Shown: piece after piece, positions 36,003 to 47,649 of the stretch
Layout of the letters: each line of letters starts with the position of its first letter
Numbering within the stretch: the stretch's first letter is position 1
From: Gonatopus flavifemur
Taxonomy: Eukaryota > Arthropoda > Insecta > Hymenoptera > Dryinidae
Assembly: GCA_018340375.1 (NCBI GenBank)
Contig: JAFFJZ010000001.1
Coordinates: 19,052,001-19,116,000, forward strand
Direction: 5' to 3'
Length of the DNA: 64,000 nt
Made by a program: the position numbers and the translations under genes
The notes under the pieces: model-generated
What the model saw: the letters and a program-made list of their open reading frames with translations, nothing else
What the model was told of the DNA's origin: nothing
Database searches by the model: none

Positions 36003-37591
36003 TATATACAGTTAAGAGGCACAAAAAAAGCGCTTTTTCAAGAATTTTTCCTGAAAAGACAGTTAGATTGATTATTGTGAAAATTTTTATACATATTGAA
36101 ATAACTTTGACCTGTATTTTAACATTCTTTATTTGTAAAAATAATCATTTGGAGAGCTGTTATAGTTAATCTTCAGGAGCTCCTCTAAAAAAAGCGCTTT
36201 GCGGTGACCACGATATCTCGGGGCTGAATCTTTTAAAATGAAAAAACCAAACGGATTTCGTTGAAGCGATGTATAATCTAGTGATTAATCGAAGGAATGA
36301 GCAAAATAAATTTTTTTGACAAAATGGCGGCTTCTAAAAAAAAACAATTTGTCACCAAAATTTTGGCCTTAAATTGTTCATAAAAAAAAAATATTCATCG
36401 GTGAGAAGAAAACTTCGATTAATTAATACAAAGACGTAGTTGACAAGCTTATGTTGAAGTTTGAGACTGATCGGTCCAGCCGTTTTCGAGAGATCTTGGT
36501 CACCGACTTCGAAAACACAGTTCGGAGAAAAACGCATTTAAAGTTTCAAAAGCACTTGATATACAATAAAAATTTTTTACAAATATGCGTGTAACTTGGA
36601 TAATCATTGCCGAATTGACTTGAAATTTTCTGTGTGTGTACTTCAATGTATGTACATTACGAAAATGAAATTTAAAAAATCGAGTTTTTGAAAATTTCAA
36701 CTGTATATAACCCCTTAACCAGGGTAGGCACCTTGAGGCACCTGGTAAGGTAGAAAACGGCGATGGGCGATATTTCGCGGTATTGATATTTTTTTATAGA
36801 AAATTTATCGAATTTATATTGAATCTTATAAAATATTGGTAAAATCTTTATGCACATTTTATAAAAGGTATCAATACTGCCAAACATCGTCCATCGTTAG
36901 TAGACGAACCTGATGAATATTCTGAATTGAGTACCCTAGTGAAAAAGCCGGACGGAAACCCGGATATACCCTATCCGAGTTTTAGTACCAAATATTCATC
37001 GAAATCCTGAATCGGAGGAATTCGGATCCTCGATATTACTGAAGTTGGAATCGTTTATCGAAACGAATGAATAATCGGATAACGAAATACTCAGACCCAA
37101 TCCCAGTTCAAAGCCCAAAATTTTGGAGCACATTTTTTAAACCATATTTCCAATTTTAAGGAATTAATTCAAGAAGATAAATAATGATGATTCAAACTTC
37201 TGCAGCATGATACATGTCCGTTTTATGCCTCTTAGTTCCCGTACCGCACAGTATCTATCTTGCAAAACCCGGATGGAATACGGACCAACAGTTATAAATC
37301 AATTTCGTGTTCAAATTCCTGCATGCCCCCAAGCTGAACCTGGATATATGTCCGCCTTTTTTTGTCCAGCAGTTCCTGCACCCTCACCGGAGAACACCCA
37401 TACACAACACCTGTCTTCCAAAACTTGCCCAGTTAAGACCCAGAGGAGTCCGGATGCAATACCGAGCGTCAGTTTATAAACTAGTTTCCTGTCCTTATTC
37501 CCGTATGACTCCCGGATATACTTCCGTCTTATACCCAGCTGTTCCCGCCTCGTACCCGGATACGAAAAGTATCTTCCAAACCTTGCCTATG
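36003..37591. other. Intergenic with decayed repeats
   Basis: 36180-36720 resembles the interior of the TTAA elements (for example GTTTTCGAGAGATC and GAGAAAAACGC near 36480-36535) without clear ends. 37030-37205 is the second copy of the dispersed repeat. 37210-37590 is GC-richer with repeated CCCGGATA/TCCCG motifs and long spurious frames; no gene supported. Confidence 0.4.
37030..37205. repeat. Dispersed repeat, copy 2 of 3
   Basis: Shares with 12777-12980 and 42298-42515 the succession GTTTATCGAAACGAATGAAT, AACGAAATACTCA, GAGCACATTTTTTAAACC and AAGATAAATAATGATGATT. Confidence 0.5.
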
Positions 37592-37767
37592 CAGTGGCGT
37601 AGGGGAAGCCCCCGCATTGCGGGGGGGGGGGGGGTCTGGTAGTTAGGGGCCCCCAAGCAGTATCAACAAAAATCCCATGAATTTTTACATGCATCATTTT
37701 TTTGGATCGGATTGGGCCCCGTCTCTAGCACTTGCGGGGGACCCCCAAATTCTTCAGTACGCCACTG
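37592..37767. mobile_element. hAT MITE with perfect 8-bp target duplication
   Basis: Ends CAGTGGCGTA and TACGCCACTG are perfect 10-bp inverted repeats typical of hAT elements, flanked by TGCCTATG on both sides (37584-37591 and 37768-37775). Only 176 bp long with a poly-G run and GGGGGCCC-type subterminal sequence. The intact target duplication suggests a fairly recent insertion. Confidence 0.9.
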
Positions 37768-40247
37768 TGCCTATGCGGAGCCTGTATGAACGCTCATGCA
37801 ACTCCTGGATGGTATCCGGATGGATCCTTATATACAGGGTGTTCCAGAATTTCCCATTTGGAAAATTTTTTTGGAGATATGAACATTTTTAATGGTTTTT
37901 TTTTCAATCAAGATCACTTCTAAGCATTCTGTTCTACGTACTTGAGCTTACCAGCATTCGCTAAGTTGAAAAACGGCGGATTTCTGCAAAAAAAAATTAA
38001 AGTATCCTATCATTTTTGAACTCGAAACTATAACAATTTGGAATTTTTCAGCTTCTAATCAATCAGCATTCAAAGACTTTAAATTATTACAGCTTCTAAA
38101 AACAAAATGATAGAGTAGTGCGATTTTTCTTTCCAAAGGTCCGCCGTTTTTCAAATTAACGAATGGCGCCAAGCTCAACTATGTGGCACACAATGCTTTT
38201 GAGTAATTTGAATTTGAAAAAAATATTGACCCTTAAAAAGTAAACATGAGTCATTCGTGGCTCGGCGAAACTTTCTCCCTTTGCTAGCTCAGGACGGGGG
38301 AGGGGGGGGGGGTGAGTGGCCAAACTATACTGAAAAAAATTGTATACCAGTAGACTACCAGCTCCCTAATTTCGAAAAGGCATTAGTGACCTATGTTTAC
38401 CTTTTAAGGGTGCCAAAAGTTACGGGTAAGTGAAATATTTTTTTTTTTCATTTTGAAAATTTTTCATGTTTTATCACGTGCAATCGATACCCAGTGATCG
38501 CCACTTATAGGACTCACTTAGAGACCAGCATAAATTGAGTCTCATAACCGAATGAAACCTGCTTTTTACTTTGTGAGTTCAGTTTATAAGTTAGTATAAG
38601 AAAAATTGAACTCAATTCATAAAGACGGACGACAGTAATCACCCAGCACGAGAACATTAACTGTATTTCACGTTAATAGCATTCAATTAATTACATTGAA
38701 CTTCAGATAAAAATAATTCAAAATCAGTCAAACAAATCTGACTCTGATCTCGAAGTACCTGAGAAGGAGTTAATCATTCAAACCTACCTATGAGCTAGGG
38801 ATTATACCTTGTTGGAGAAAATATTGTCTGTAAGTTATGTGTTGTGATCCCTATCCAAAAAGTGCGATAGATTCCAATAAATTCTAATAGGTGCTTTAAC
38901 AAAAACCGCATAGAAACTGATAAGATATCATTAATTCCGATAGGACTTGGCTTATCGGTTTGTATTGGTTGTTTTGGACAGGGATATGTTAATCATTGTT
39001 GTATTTATTGATGGATGTTGTAACCAGTCATGTTGAAATAAAATGTTTACACTCAACAGTTGTGGAAAAAGTCTTTTTCCCAGCAATGATGAAACTCCTT
39101 CAAACAACCCTTTTAGATGAGTTATTCCGGATACCATATGAGGAGGTTGGAGAAATTTTTTTTATTGCATGAATCGTTAGCTCAACTATCCAAGAATATG
39201 CTATCAAAATTTCAAAGCGAAATTCCCATTCGTTTGGATTTTATGCACATAAAACGGAGCGCACTTTGATTTTGGCTTCTAAACACACTGGAGTCATTGG
39301 AGGTCGAAAAGCTCGAAAAACACTACTGCAAGCGCAAAATGGAGCATACGAAGAAGGAGGAGGGTTGATGTACGGTGCTGGAATAGCTGATTAATCGGTG
39401 AGCACTTCACATTCTTGTTGACTCCTTTAAATTTCTAGTTTTCGAGAATTTTTTTTCGAACCCGTTTTTCTCAAAATGACTTTCCTCACATTTGCCAGAG
39501 TCCCCACTCAAAAAGTAATGAACCGATCATTATGAAATTTGGTAGTGCCATTTTTGATGAAATTACGAAGAATATGAACCATTTTTTGATATGATATTAT
39601 AATTTTAAGGGTGTTTGTTGCATAATTAGTGAAAAAATGTGATGAAAATCGAAAAAAAATTTTCCAACACCCGCAGAATTTGTCATTTTCATCATGTTCA
39701 CTTGCATCGAGGTTCATATTCTTGGGAAATATGTTATCGATGTGAAATAAAAAACCCTCTTGATTTCAGATGAAAATTAGAATCGTCATATGTCCCGCGG
39801 TCGGAGAAAATCATTTACACGGAGAAAAATTTATGATAGAATGTACTTAAAATGAAGAAATGTGTACTAAAGTCGCGAGCTAATATATGGACAATATCCG
39901 TACGAAGTAAACAGCATTCAAGCTTTGTAGTGAATTCGATAGGTAATAATATAGAGATTTCGAATAGGATTTGAATTTGAAAAAGGAGTAGTTTTCACTA
40001 CTGTTATTAAGTGAATTTTGCAACTATAACATGTATGATTCTGCCATCCAAAGCAAGAAGACCGTAAATACATTTGACTTGATTTCGAGGAGATCAAGAA
40101 AAACTGTTTCTTTTTTAAAATCAGTAGAACAACTCATCATTTTTCAATGGCAAACCATTTCTAGGGCATATGGAGGGTGCTCTATCTGATTTCGTAGAAA
40201 AAAATTCGGATTTTTCATAACAATCATTAGTTTATGCACTTTCCAGG
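37768..40247. other. Intergenic, no gene recognised
   Basis: Contains a G-rich run at about 38297-38310 and AT-rich sequence. A block beginning CAGGGTGTTCCAGAATTTCC at 37839 resembles the start of common insect repeats, but no matching end was found. Confidence 0.4.
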
Positions 40248-40613
40248 TAGGAAATGCCAATATTGACAACTGGTGCAAGCTTGGCAAAATATTGGGCTGC
40301 CAAACATGGCGAACCAATATCAACCCAATATAAAACCGTTTGTTTTCGAGAACCCACACCATGTTTCATAAGGAATGCCTATACAACAAGTGGTTCAACA
40401 TTGGCAAAACATTAGGCTGCCAAGCATGGCGAACCAATATCGGCCCAATATTAAACCATTTGTTATTTGAGAATCTATACTACGTTTCGTAGGGAATGTC
40501 ATTAAATAAGTGGTTGGAGAGCTTGACAAAACATTAAACTGTCAAGCATGGTGGACCAATATTGGGCCAATGTACAACCAATGTTTATTTGAGAACCTAT
40601 GCCACATCTCCAT
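40248..40613. repeat. Three tandem copies of a 121-bp unit
   Basis: Each unit runs from GGAATG(C/T)C through TTGGCAAAACATTAGGCTGCC and ATGGCGAACCAATAT to GAGAACCTATACCAC-like sequence. Copies start near 40248, 40371 and 40493 and have diverged by roughly a fifth to a third. No coding frame is conserved across units. Confidence 0.75.
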
Positions 40614-41803
40614 GTTTGTGATTTTTACAGAGTTGTACCGATATCCCTGCTAAAAATCTTATCCTTTTCTATGGGAAATTTTTAGCAGGGATGGCATGAA
40701 AAATGACGTCATTTTTTTCTCCAAGAAGTATGTTTGGAGAATCGGGTTGAAGCATGGCAAAAGTTAATATACACAACTTGGGCCAGGTCCGGTTTAATCG
40801 TATGAGCCACCCCAAAACACTCATAATACATATATCATGAGACACTGGGCCATGCTTGGGATTGCATTCTGGCCCAATATTCAGTACCAAGCCTGGCACG
40901 AGGTTATCATCCCAACCTTTCACCAAGCTTGGGCCATTTTTTCTCATGGATTCTGGTCCAATATAAGTCATAAGTGGGCCGAGATCGGGCCAAGCTTGGG
41001 CCATTTGTTAATTCCCACCTGGGATGAAGATGGTTAACTACATCTGAATGTCAGAACTCATGCATAAAGGTAGTTACGGTTTTTTTTATCAGGGAAATAG
41101 GCAATCGACTCACGGGATTTACAAGAGAAGAAAACCGCAATTACATAGAGGTGATTTTATTTTGTATTTGGGAGTCTGCTTGGAAACTTTTGCCAGAGAG
41201 AAAGACCGTAAGTGCACTTACGGTGTTGTTATCTGGCAAGATCCTGACGTATTCGAATAACTTCCCATTCGCGTGTTAGTTACGGCTGTTTTTCTATGAA
41301 CGTTTCAAATTTGATTAATTTGTTCGTACTTTGAACTGCTATTATTGAAAAAGTAATACGTTTTTTTCAAAATAAAAAACACATTAAAATGAAGAATTTC
41401 TTCATCATTAAAATGATATGAAAAACTCATTTTTGTCAAAAATGCGACTTACGGTCTTCTTGGTTTGGACGGCAGGATTTGCATGTGACTCTCTACATCA
41501 TGCGTAAGAGGAACTTCAAATGTTGAGTGAATTTTACTTAGCGCGAGGTCAATTGAATACTTCCCGCATGTACAAGTAATATTTGAATAGAATACATTCA
41601 TCACACGTAATATATAAAAGAAATCTTAGACAGCAAATTAATTCGACCAAAAATGTGTATAATTTTACATGAGCCAGGAGTGAAATTGGAGCATTTAATG
41701 GGTACAACCTATTCTAAAAATGTGTGTGAAATTACACGCTATGCAAATATAAAAACATAACTTTCAATTGAATACTTTAGTAAAATTTTGCCAATAATTA
41801 TGA

Positions 41804-41885
41804 GAAAATGATAGACAATATAAAACTCCATCCTGAAATATGGAAAAATGATAGACAATATAAAACTCCATCCTGAAATATGGAA
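41804..41885. repeat. Tandem duplication of a 40-bp unit
   Basis: The unit beginning GAAAAATGATAGACAATATA is repeated immediately and identically, followed by the start of a third. Confidence 0.85.
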
Positions 41886-42297
41886 AAATGATAGAAAACT
41901 GAAATTCTACCAAGAATTGTATCAGTCCTAATCTGTCCATTGAATTTGAGTGGAATTTCACAATTTTCTATAATTTTTGTATATTTGAAAATAAAATTTA
42001 CATTGCGTGTGATTTTCTTGTCATTATTGATTGAATTTGACCAAAGTATTCGATTGGAAGTTATTTTCTCATTTTCCATAACATGCAATGTACATTCATG
42101 TTTCACAGTTTGTGATGTACATTGAACGATTTTCAAAATTTTTTAAAACTTGCTCAGTTTTGAATCAGTGGACTTGTGCGACCACCCCATCTACGCTTTC
42201 CGTCTTTCGGTACAATCGATCAACACGTATAAACAAAAGAACATCAAGCATAAACCGTAGAAACATACGTACGGAAGAGGGAGAATAGACCGGAACT

Positions 42298-42515
42298 ATG
42301 TTGCTAAAAATTGAATCTTTCATTGAAACGAATTAATAACGAAATATTCAAACCCAACCGCAGTTAAAGACTCAGAATCTTATAGCACATTCTTCAAACG
42401 ATGTTTTCAATTCCTAGGAGTTAATTCTGAAAGATAAATAACGATGATTTATCAAATTTTGTGAATTTGAATTCTCGTTTCGTTTCAATAAACGGTTCAA
42501 ATTTCTAAAACATAC
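42298..42515. repeat. Dispersed repeat, copy 3 of 3
   Basis: About 218 bp starting ATGTTGCTAAAAATTGAATC, with the same block order as the copies at 12777 and 37030, ending near AATAAACGGTTCAAATTTCT. Confidence 0.5.
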
Positions 42516-43648
42516 CGAAACTCCGTTGCTGCTCTCTCTTTCACGTTCGCTCTATTCTTGTATCTAAAGTGAAAAGTACTCCAGCGATGATGATGTTCAC
42601 ATTCGTGGGAAGTAAATATACAACGCCGTGATGTGCTCGAAAATTCATAATAACGGATACTTTGAATTGAAATCAAATCTACTTAGGACTGAAGTGATCT
42701 TTACATCGCAAATGAAGTGGCATAATCATGGAGAAAACAATTTTAGCCTATGGAAAATAGTACTTTTTAGATTTGTTGCAACTGCTATTTCAAAAGTATA
42801 CACTACTAAACTGAGTGACTATAATTTTGGAATGATTTTCACGACGGGTCAAAATACATTTTATTTATAGAACACGTGAGTTATAACAAACATTATGTCA
42901 AATCTACTTAAAAAGTTTTATCACTGTTGTGGAGTTGATTTTACAAATAAATTTTCCTCCGTGTACGATCTTTAGCGGACAATAGGGTGTAACTCCATAA
43001 TTTTTGACCCAAATCATTCGAACAAATTCACAAAATTTGCTCAAAACATGGATCAAATGATGTCAAAATTTGATTGAATTTCTCCCACCCAAAAAGAATC
43101 AGTGAAAATGATAAGCCTTTTAACGCGATTCCCCCGCTTAATCGATTCAATCCGGCAAACAGTGTTGCCAATTTAGCGACTTTGTCGTTAGATCTAACGA
43201 GATTTCGGGAACCACAGCGACTTTTGATTTCTATCTAGCGACAAAAATAATCTGGCGACTTTTCCAGCGACTTTTCGAATTCCTCCTTGAGCCCGTCTTT
43301 GAAAAGTATTCCATTCAAAACGATCGAGAGTTGCAACTACCAATATGTTTTGCTTCCTCGTCAGAGGGAAGCTTAGTGATCGTTTCGGGGGACCGAAAAT
43401 TTTTTTGTATGTGAGGATTTAAAATATCATTTATGAATTCTTTCAATTCCTTAGTTCTTGAGAATTTATGTGGTCTCTGTCGGAGTTGGAAGTCATGTCT
43501 TGTGATCTTTCTGAATTCCAATTGTATTAAAATTTTTATTCCCATTCCAAAACATAATACAGTCATGCTGTTAGAAAAAAATGACTCCGATACACTGATC
43601 TCCACCAATCTCTCCTACACACGGCATAGAAGATACAGACCTTCGCAA

Positions 43649-43794
43649 CCCCAAGAGAACACGAGCCGAATGGATCAATTCTCGGTTAATTTTACACAAA
43701 TTGACATTCAACGAACGTTCATTAAACCTTCAAATGTCCATAGCTTCATTTCACATTTATTAAAGGGTTATTAAACGTTGAGATTCTCTTGGAG
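43649..43794. mobile_element. MITE (TIR CCCCAAGAGAACA), uninterrupted copy
   Basis: About 146 bp with ends CCCCAAGAGAACACGAGCCG and GATTCTCTTGG. It corresponds to the outer layer of the nest at 1277-4649 but lacks the TTAA insertion: ACGTTCATTAAACCTTCAA reads straight across the site. Confidence 0.65.
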
Positions 43795-44354
43795 CAATAC
43801 ATGATTTTTGTGATAAATTGAACGTGACAGCAGCCATTGTATCTTGGGCTGATTGGTTGGGTCAAGGCAGCCAATGAACATCAACTAGAAAGAGAGATCC
43901 TCCTGACTTCTATATCTCTTCCACTCAACATACTTCGAACCTTTTTTTTGGTTAGATGTGGTTAGATGCTCGCTCCAGTAATATATGCTCTGAGTGGTAT
44001 ACTACCATTACCATTGCCAGGACTCTCTCCCCTCCTACATTATTATTCTCTATTGGTTACTTGAGTGATTATTGGACACATAAGAAATGCGTTTATAAAA
44101 CGAGGTCACGATACGACAGACGGGGAATCCCCACACATCGAATGGATCGAAATAAACCGCCTCTTTGATGTTTCTTACTTCAACCTGATGGTGATGAATT
44201 GTGGTTTGTCTTTTTCTTATTATTAGTTATTCAGTGGATTTTATTGGAAGAAATACTTCTATAAATGAAAAAATAATCATGCTTTGAAACGATTTTTAGG
44301 TTATCAATACTTACAATAATTGGTGTGCATAAAAATCTATGATCATTTTTGTAC

Positions 44355-46649
44355 ATGATGGATTTACCTTTGAAGAAAAAGAGTTATAAACAAAAATTTA
44401 GAAAAGAATGGGAAAAGAATCCTGAGTACAAGGGATGGTTGGTGCCAGTACCAGGGAATGACACCAAAGGTATCCCTTTCGAAAATATTTGACTCTAATT
44501 GAAAATTCTCAATTTTGAGACAAATCATCTGCAGTTGATCATCGTTTTTATTTCTGAAAAATGTTATCTCTATTGTTTCTTGATATTTTTTCTTCCGAGT
44601 AAAAGTTTTTATCTCATTATATCTCATTCATCAACATTCACATTTGTGATATAGACATAGCTCTATTCAAGTCAATTGTTGTCGATCAATTTTTGTTTAC
44701 AGGAATGTGTCGCTATTGTCATGCCGAATTTTTTGCTAAACTGAGTGATATAAAAAAGCACGCTGAAACTAAGAAACATAAAGAGAAAATGAATATCAAA
44801 TTCACCCAACGACCTTTACCGTGCATTAAAATTGATACTATCAGATCTTCAAGCAAAGCGGAAGGACAGATCGTCCTTTTTATTGCAGAACATTGTTCGA
44901 CTTCGACAGTAGATCATTTAGGAGAGATGTGTAAGAGAATATTTTCAGATTCAAAATTTGGTCGTGATTTACAATTACATCGAACTAAATGTTCTCATTT
45001 GATGAATGAAGTGTTGAGTCCACATTTTAAAGAATCACTCAAATCTGACATTGGGGATCAAAATTCAGCCTCATCCTAGATGAATCAACAGACGTTAGTG
45101 TGACGAAATATCTAGGAATTGCAATACGATACATTAGTCAAGCTCAAAATAGAATAGTGTCCACTTTTTATCATTAGTACGTATTAAAAATGCTGATTCA
45201 AGAAGTCTGGCTGAAGCAATTAAAGACACACTCAATGATTACGCTTTGAAAATTGAAAATTTGGTTGGCATAGGCACAGACAATGCTTCAGTTATGACTG
45301 GCGTGAACAATGGTTTACACCAAATTTTGAAAAAAGAATATGGATTACCTCATTTAGTGCTTGTACGATGCGTGTGCCACTCACTGCAACTAGCAGTGAG
45401 TCAAGCTTCTGAAAATACCTTACCGCGTAATATTGAGTATTTAATAAGGGAAACTTACAATTGGTTCTCCCATTCTTCCAAACGACAAGCTGAATACAAT
45501 GAAGTATTTGAGACAATAAATTGTGGCTCACCGCCCTTAAAAATCCTCAAAGTATGTGCTACACGATGGCTTTCAATACAGCCAGCAGTTAATCGTATTT
45601 TACAACAATGGGACGAATTGAAATTACATTTTTCCATATGTAAAAGTAAAGAAAATTGCTACACAGCGGAAATTCTTCATGCCATGTTCGATGACTCTAC
45701 AAATTTTCTTTATCTAACATACATTCAAAGTGTATTAGCAGAAGTCCAAATGGCTTTGAAAGTCTTTGAAAGTGATAATGCTGATCCAATGAAATTGCTT
45801 GATACTCTAACTTTCTTATTACAATCCATATGTAAAAGAGTGATTTATCCACATGTGAAGATAAATGTACTGACCACAACAATTCAAGAAAGCCATCTCA
45901 ATCCTTTTGCTACACTTGGGTACGCTTTTGAGACTTGCGTTCGCAACTTGCATCTAACTGAAGACAGCGTAAAATTGATAAAGAAAAGATGTATCGATTT
46001 CACATTAAAGTTAATTAAAGAACTACAAAATAGACTTCCACCTAATATTGAGATCTTGAAAAAAATGAACATGCTATCTGTCGGTGAGGTTTTGCGAACA
46101 AAAAATAAGAATGATGATATCATTGATTTGGCAAAAGAAACGGGAATTGAAGACATCCAACAGCTGGAAAACATCTCTCTGGAATGGCAGAATATAAATT
46201 TTATCAAATGGCGAAACACTGAAAACACCGTAGACTTTTGGATTGAAGTTGATCAATATAAGGATGCTGCCGACGAAAACCCATTCAAAGATCTCTGCAA
46301 TCTCGCATTCACTATATTGTCATTGCCACATTCAAACGCAGAAATTGAAAGAATTTTCAGTACGATGAATTTAGTGAAGCCAAAACTTCGCAATCGAATG
46401 AATCTTAGAACATTGAATTCTATTTTGATGATCAGATACTCCTTGAAAAGAGTAAACAAAAGTTGTTTTGAGTATGAACTACCTCCAGACGTTTTGAAAA
46501 ATATTGGTTCAAGCAAAGCTTATTCATTTAAAAGTGTCAACAAGCCACAAGCATCATCTTCAAGTACTTATACTGCACCCGGAAGCATTGATAGTATGTT
46601 TTCTAGACAATGGGATAGTTCTGAAGATGACGGAATAGAAGACTTCTAA
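44355..46649 (+). pseudogene. hAT transposase, two frameshifts
   Basis: Exon 1 (44355-44469) starts MMDLPLKKKSYKQKF and joins by a GT-AG intron to 44703, giving a BED-like zinc finger MCRYCHAEFFAKLSDIKKHAETKKHKEK. The frame breaks near 45055, after FKESLKSDIGDQ; the next frame gives SLILDESTDVSVTKYLGIAIRY (first catalytic Asp) and breaks again near 45165. The third frame runs 467 codons from 45246: GIGTDNASVMTGV (second Asp), CVCHSLQLAVS, and the C-terminal dimerisation motif LPHSNAEIERIFSTMNLVKPKLRNRM. Two single-base shifts inactivate an otherwise full-length transposase of about 690 aa, implying recent loss. Confidence 0.9.
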
Positions 46650-47488
46650 AGTTACCGCACTGATTCTATGTATCTAAAAACTATATTTATTTCGAAAAAA
46701 AATGTTTTTATTTTCTGTTCTTGAAATTACATTGACTGGTTACATTATTTGAAATCAAAATATTTCCCCTGTTACGTTCTTCTTAACCTTTTTGGATTAA
46801 TAAAACCTATTCTAGCAGTAAAATTTGTGACATATTGTTTCTTCTACACAATGTGCAATTTGAGGGTACAAACATTTCCTCTTCATTGAAATACTTGAGG
46901 TTATGATAATCTGGGAATACATCGAAAAATTATATAACAAAAAATAACAAATTCCACTTCATCCACACAGCACCAGCATGTCCTAAATACACTCCCGTTA
47001 TGTCAGTTCCGAAATAATTCATGAAGAATTCTGTGTCAATACCGAGGATTCATAGAGAATTCATTTTGAACTGTCATAATGAGAACTCTTGAAGAATCCC
47101 ACGATGAATTCACCAAGAATTCTTTATGATCACATCGAGACCGGCGTGCTATGTAGGGGGTCGCAATCATTTCAATAAAAATTAGAGTTCAATGTTTCAA
47201 ATCCGTGATTTCCCAAATTCAATAATTTAGCGACATCTAGCGACTTTTAATTCAATCACCTAGCGACATCTAGCGACTTTTCAATTTCAATAATCTAGCG
47301 ACATTTAGCGACTTTTCGACAACACCGAAGCGACATTTACCTTCATCGTGGTGGCAACACTGCCGGCAAATCGGTTTACGGCAATGATACACGTGCATTT
47401 GTCGCATGCAATGTCGGTAGATGAAAAAAAGAGAGATCCTAGAGACAAATACCTTCCACCCCATCGATCGATATCGCGTACGTGATAG

Positions 47489-47518
47489 ACTCTCACTCTC
47501 TCTCTCTCTCTTTCTCTA
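47489..47518. repeat. (CT)n microsatellite
   Basis: CT dinucleotide run with two interruptions, between the hAT element and the dynein gene's 3' end. Confidence 0.85.
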
Positions 47519-47649
47519 CCATCGTGTCATAAATCCTAGATTTGTAAATCCTAGCCAATCGTAGGAAAAAGTTCAAAATTATGAGCTTATTGGATTGCGA
47601 ATTCTTCTGGAAAATCAATGTATAAAATAAGAATTCATTTGATTCAATT

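Larger units (their letters stand above)
40614..43151. other. Intergenic repeats
   Basis: A short inverted pair around 40646-40695 has CCCTGCTAAAAAT ends. GGGCCAAGCTTGGGCC-like motifs repeat over 40780-41010. GAAGACCGTAA occurs inverted at about 40050 and 41455. A 40-bp direct duplication is at 41804-41885, and copy 3 of the dispersed repeat at 42298-42515. No gene supported. Confidence 0.45.
43160..47362 (+). mobile_element. Complete hAT transposon (4.2 kb) with 8-bp target duplication
   Basis: Inverted ends CAGTGTTGCCA and TGGCAACACTG are flanked by a perfect 8-bp duplication CCGGCAAA (43152-43159 and 47363-47370). Both subterminal regions carry clustered TAGCGACTTT/TAGCGACATC motifs (43174-43275 and 47228-47336), the usual transposase-binding arrangement of hATs. 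The single internal gene is a frameshifted transposase at 44355-46649. A MITE copy (43649-43794) sits inside the left part. Confidence 0.93.

Noticed and set aside
37207..37642. Two overlapping Pro/Ser-rich frames
   Set aside because: They arise from GC-rich degenerate repeats and run into the hAT MITE; no domain or splice support.
43160..47370. CRISPR-like array from repeated TAGCGAC motifs
   Set aside because: Irregular spacing and hAT context; they are subterminal transposase-binding motifs in a eukaryotic genome.
47489..47518. CT run as a regulatory GAGA element
   Set aside because: It lies downstream of the dynein stop, not in a promoter; a plain microsatellite is the simpler reading.
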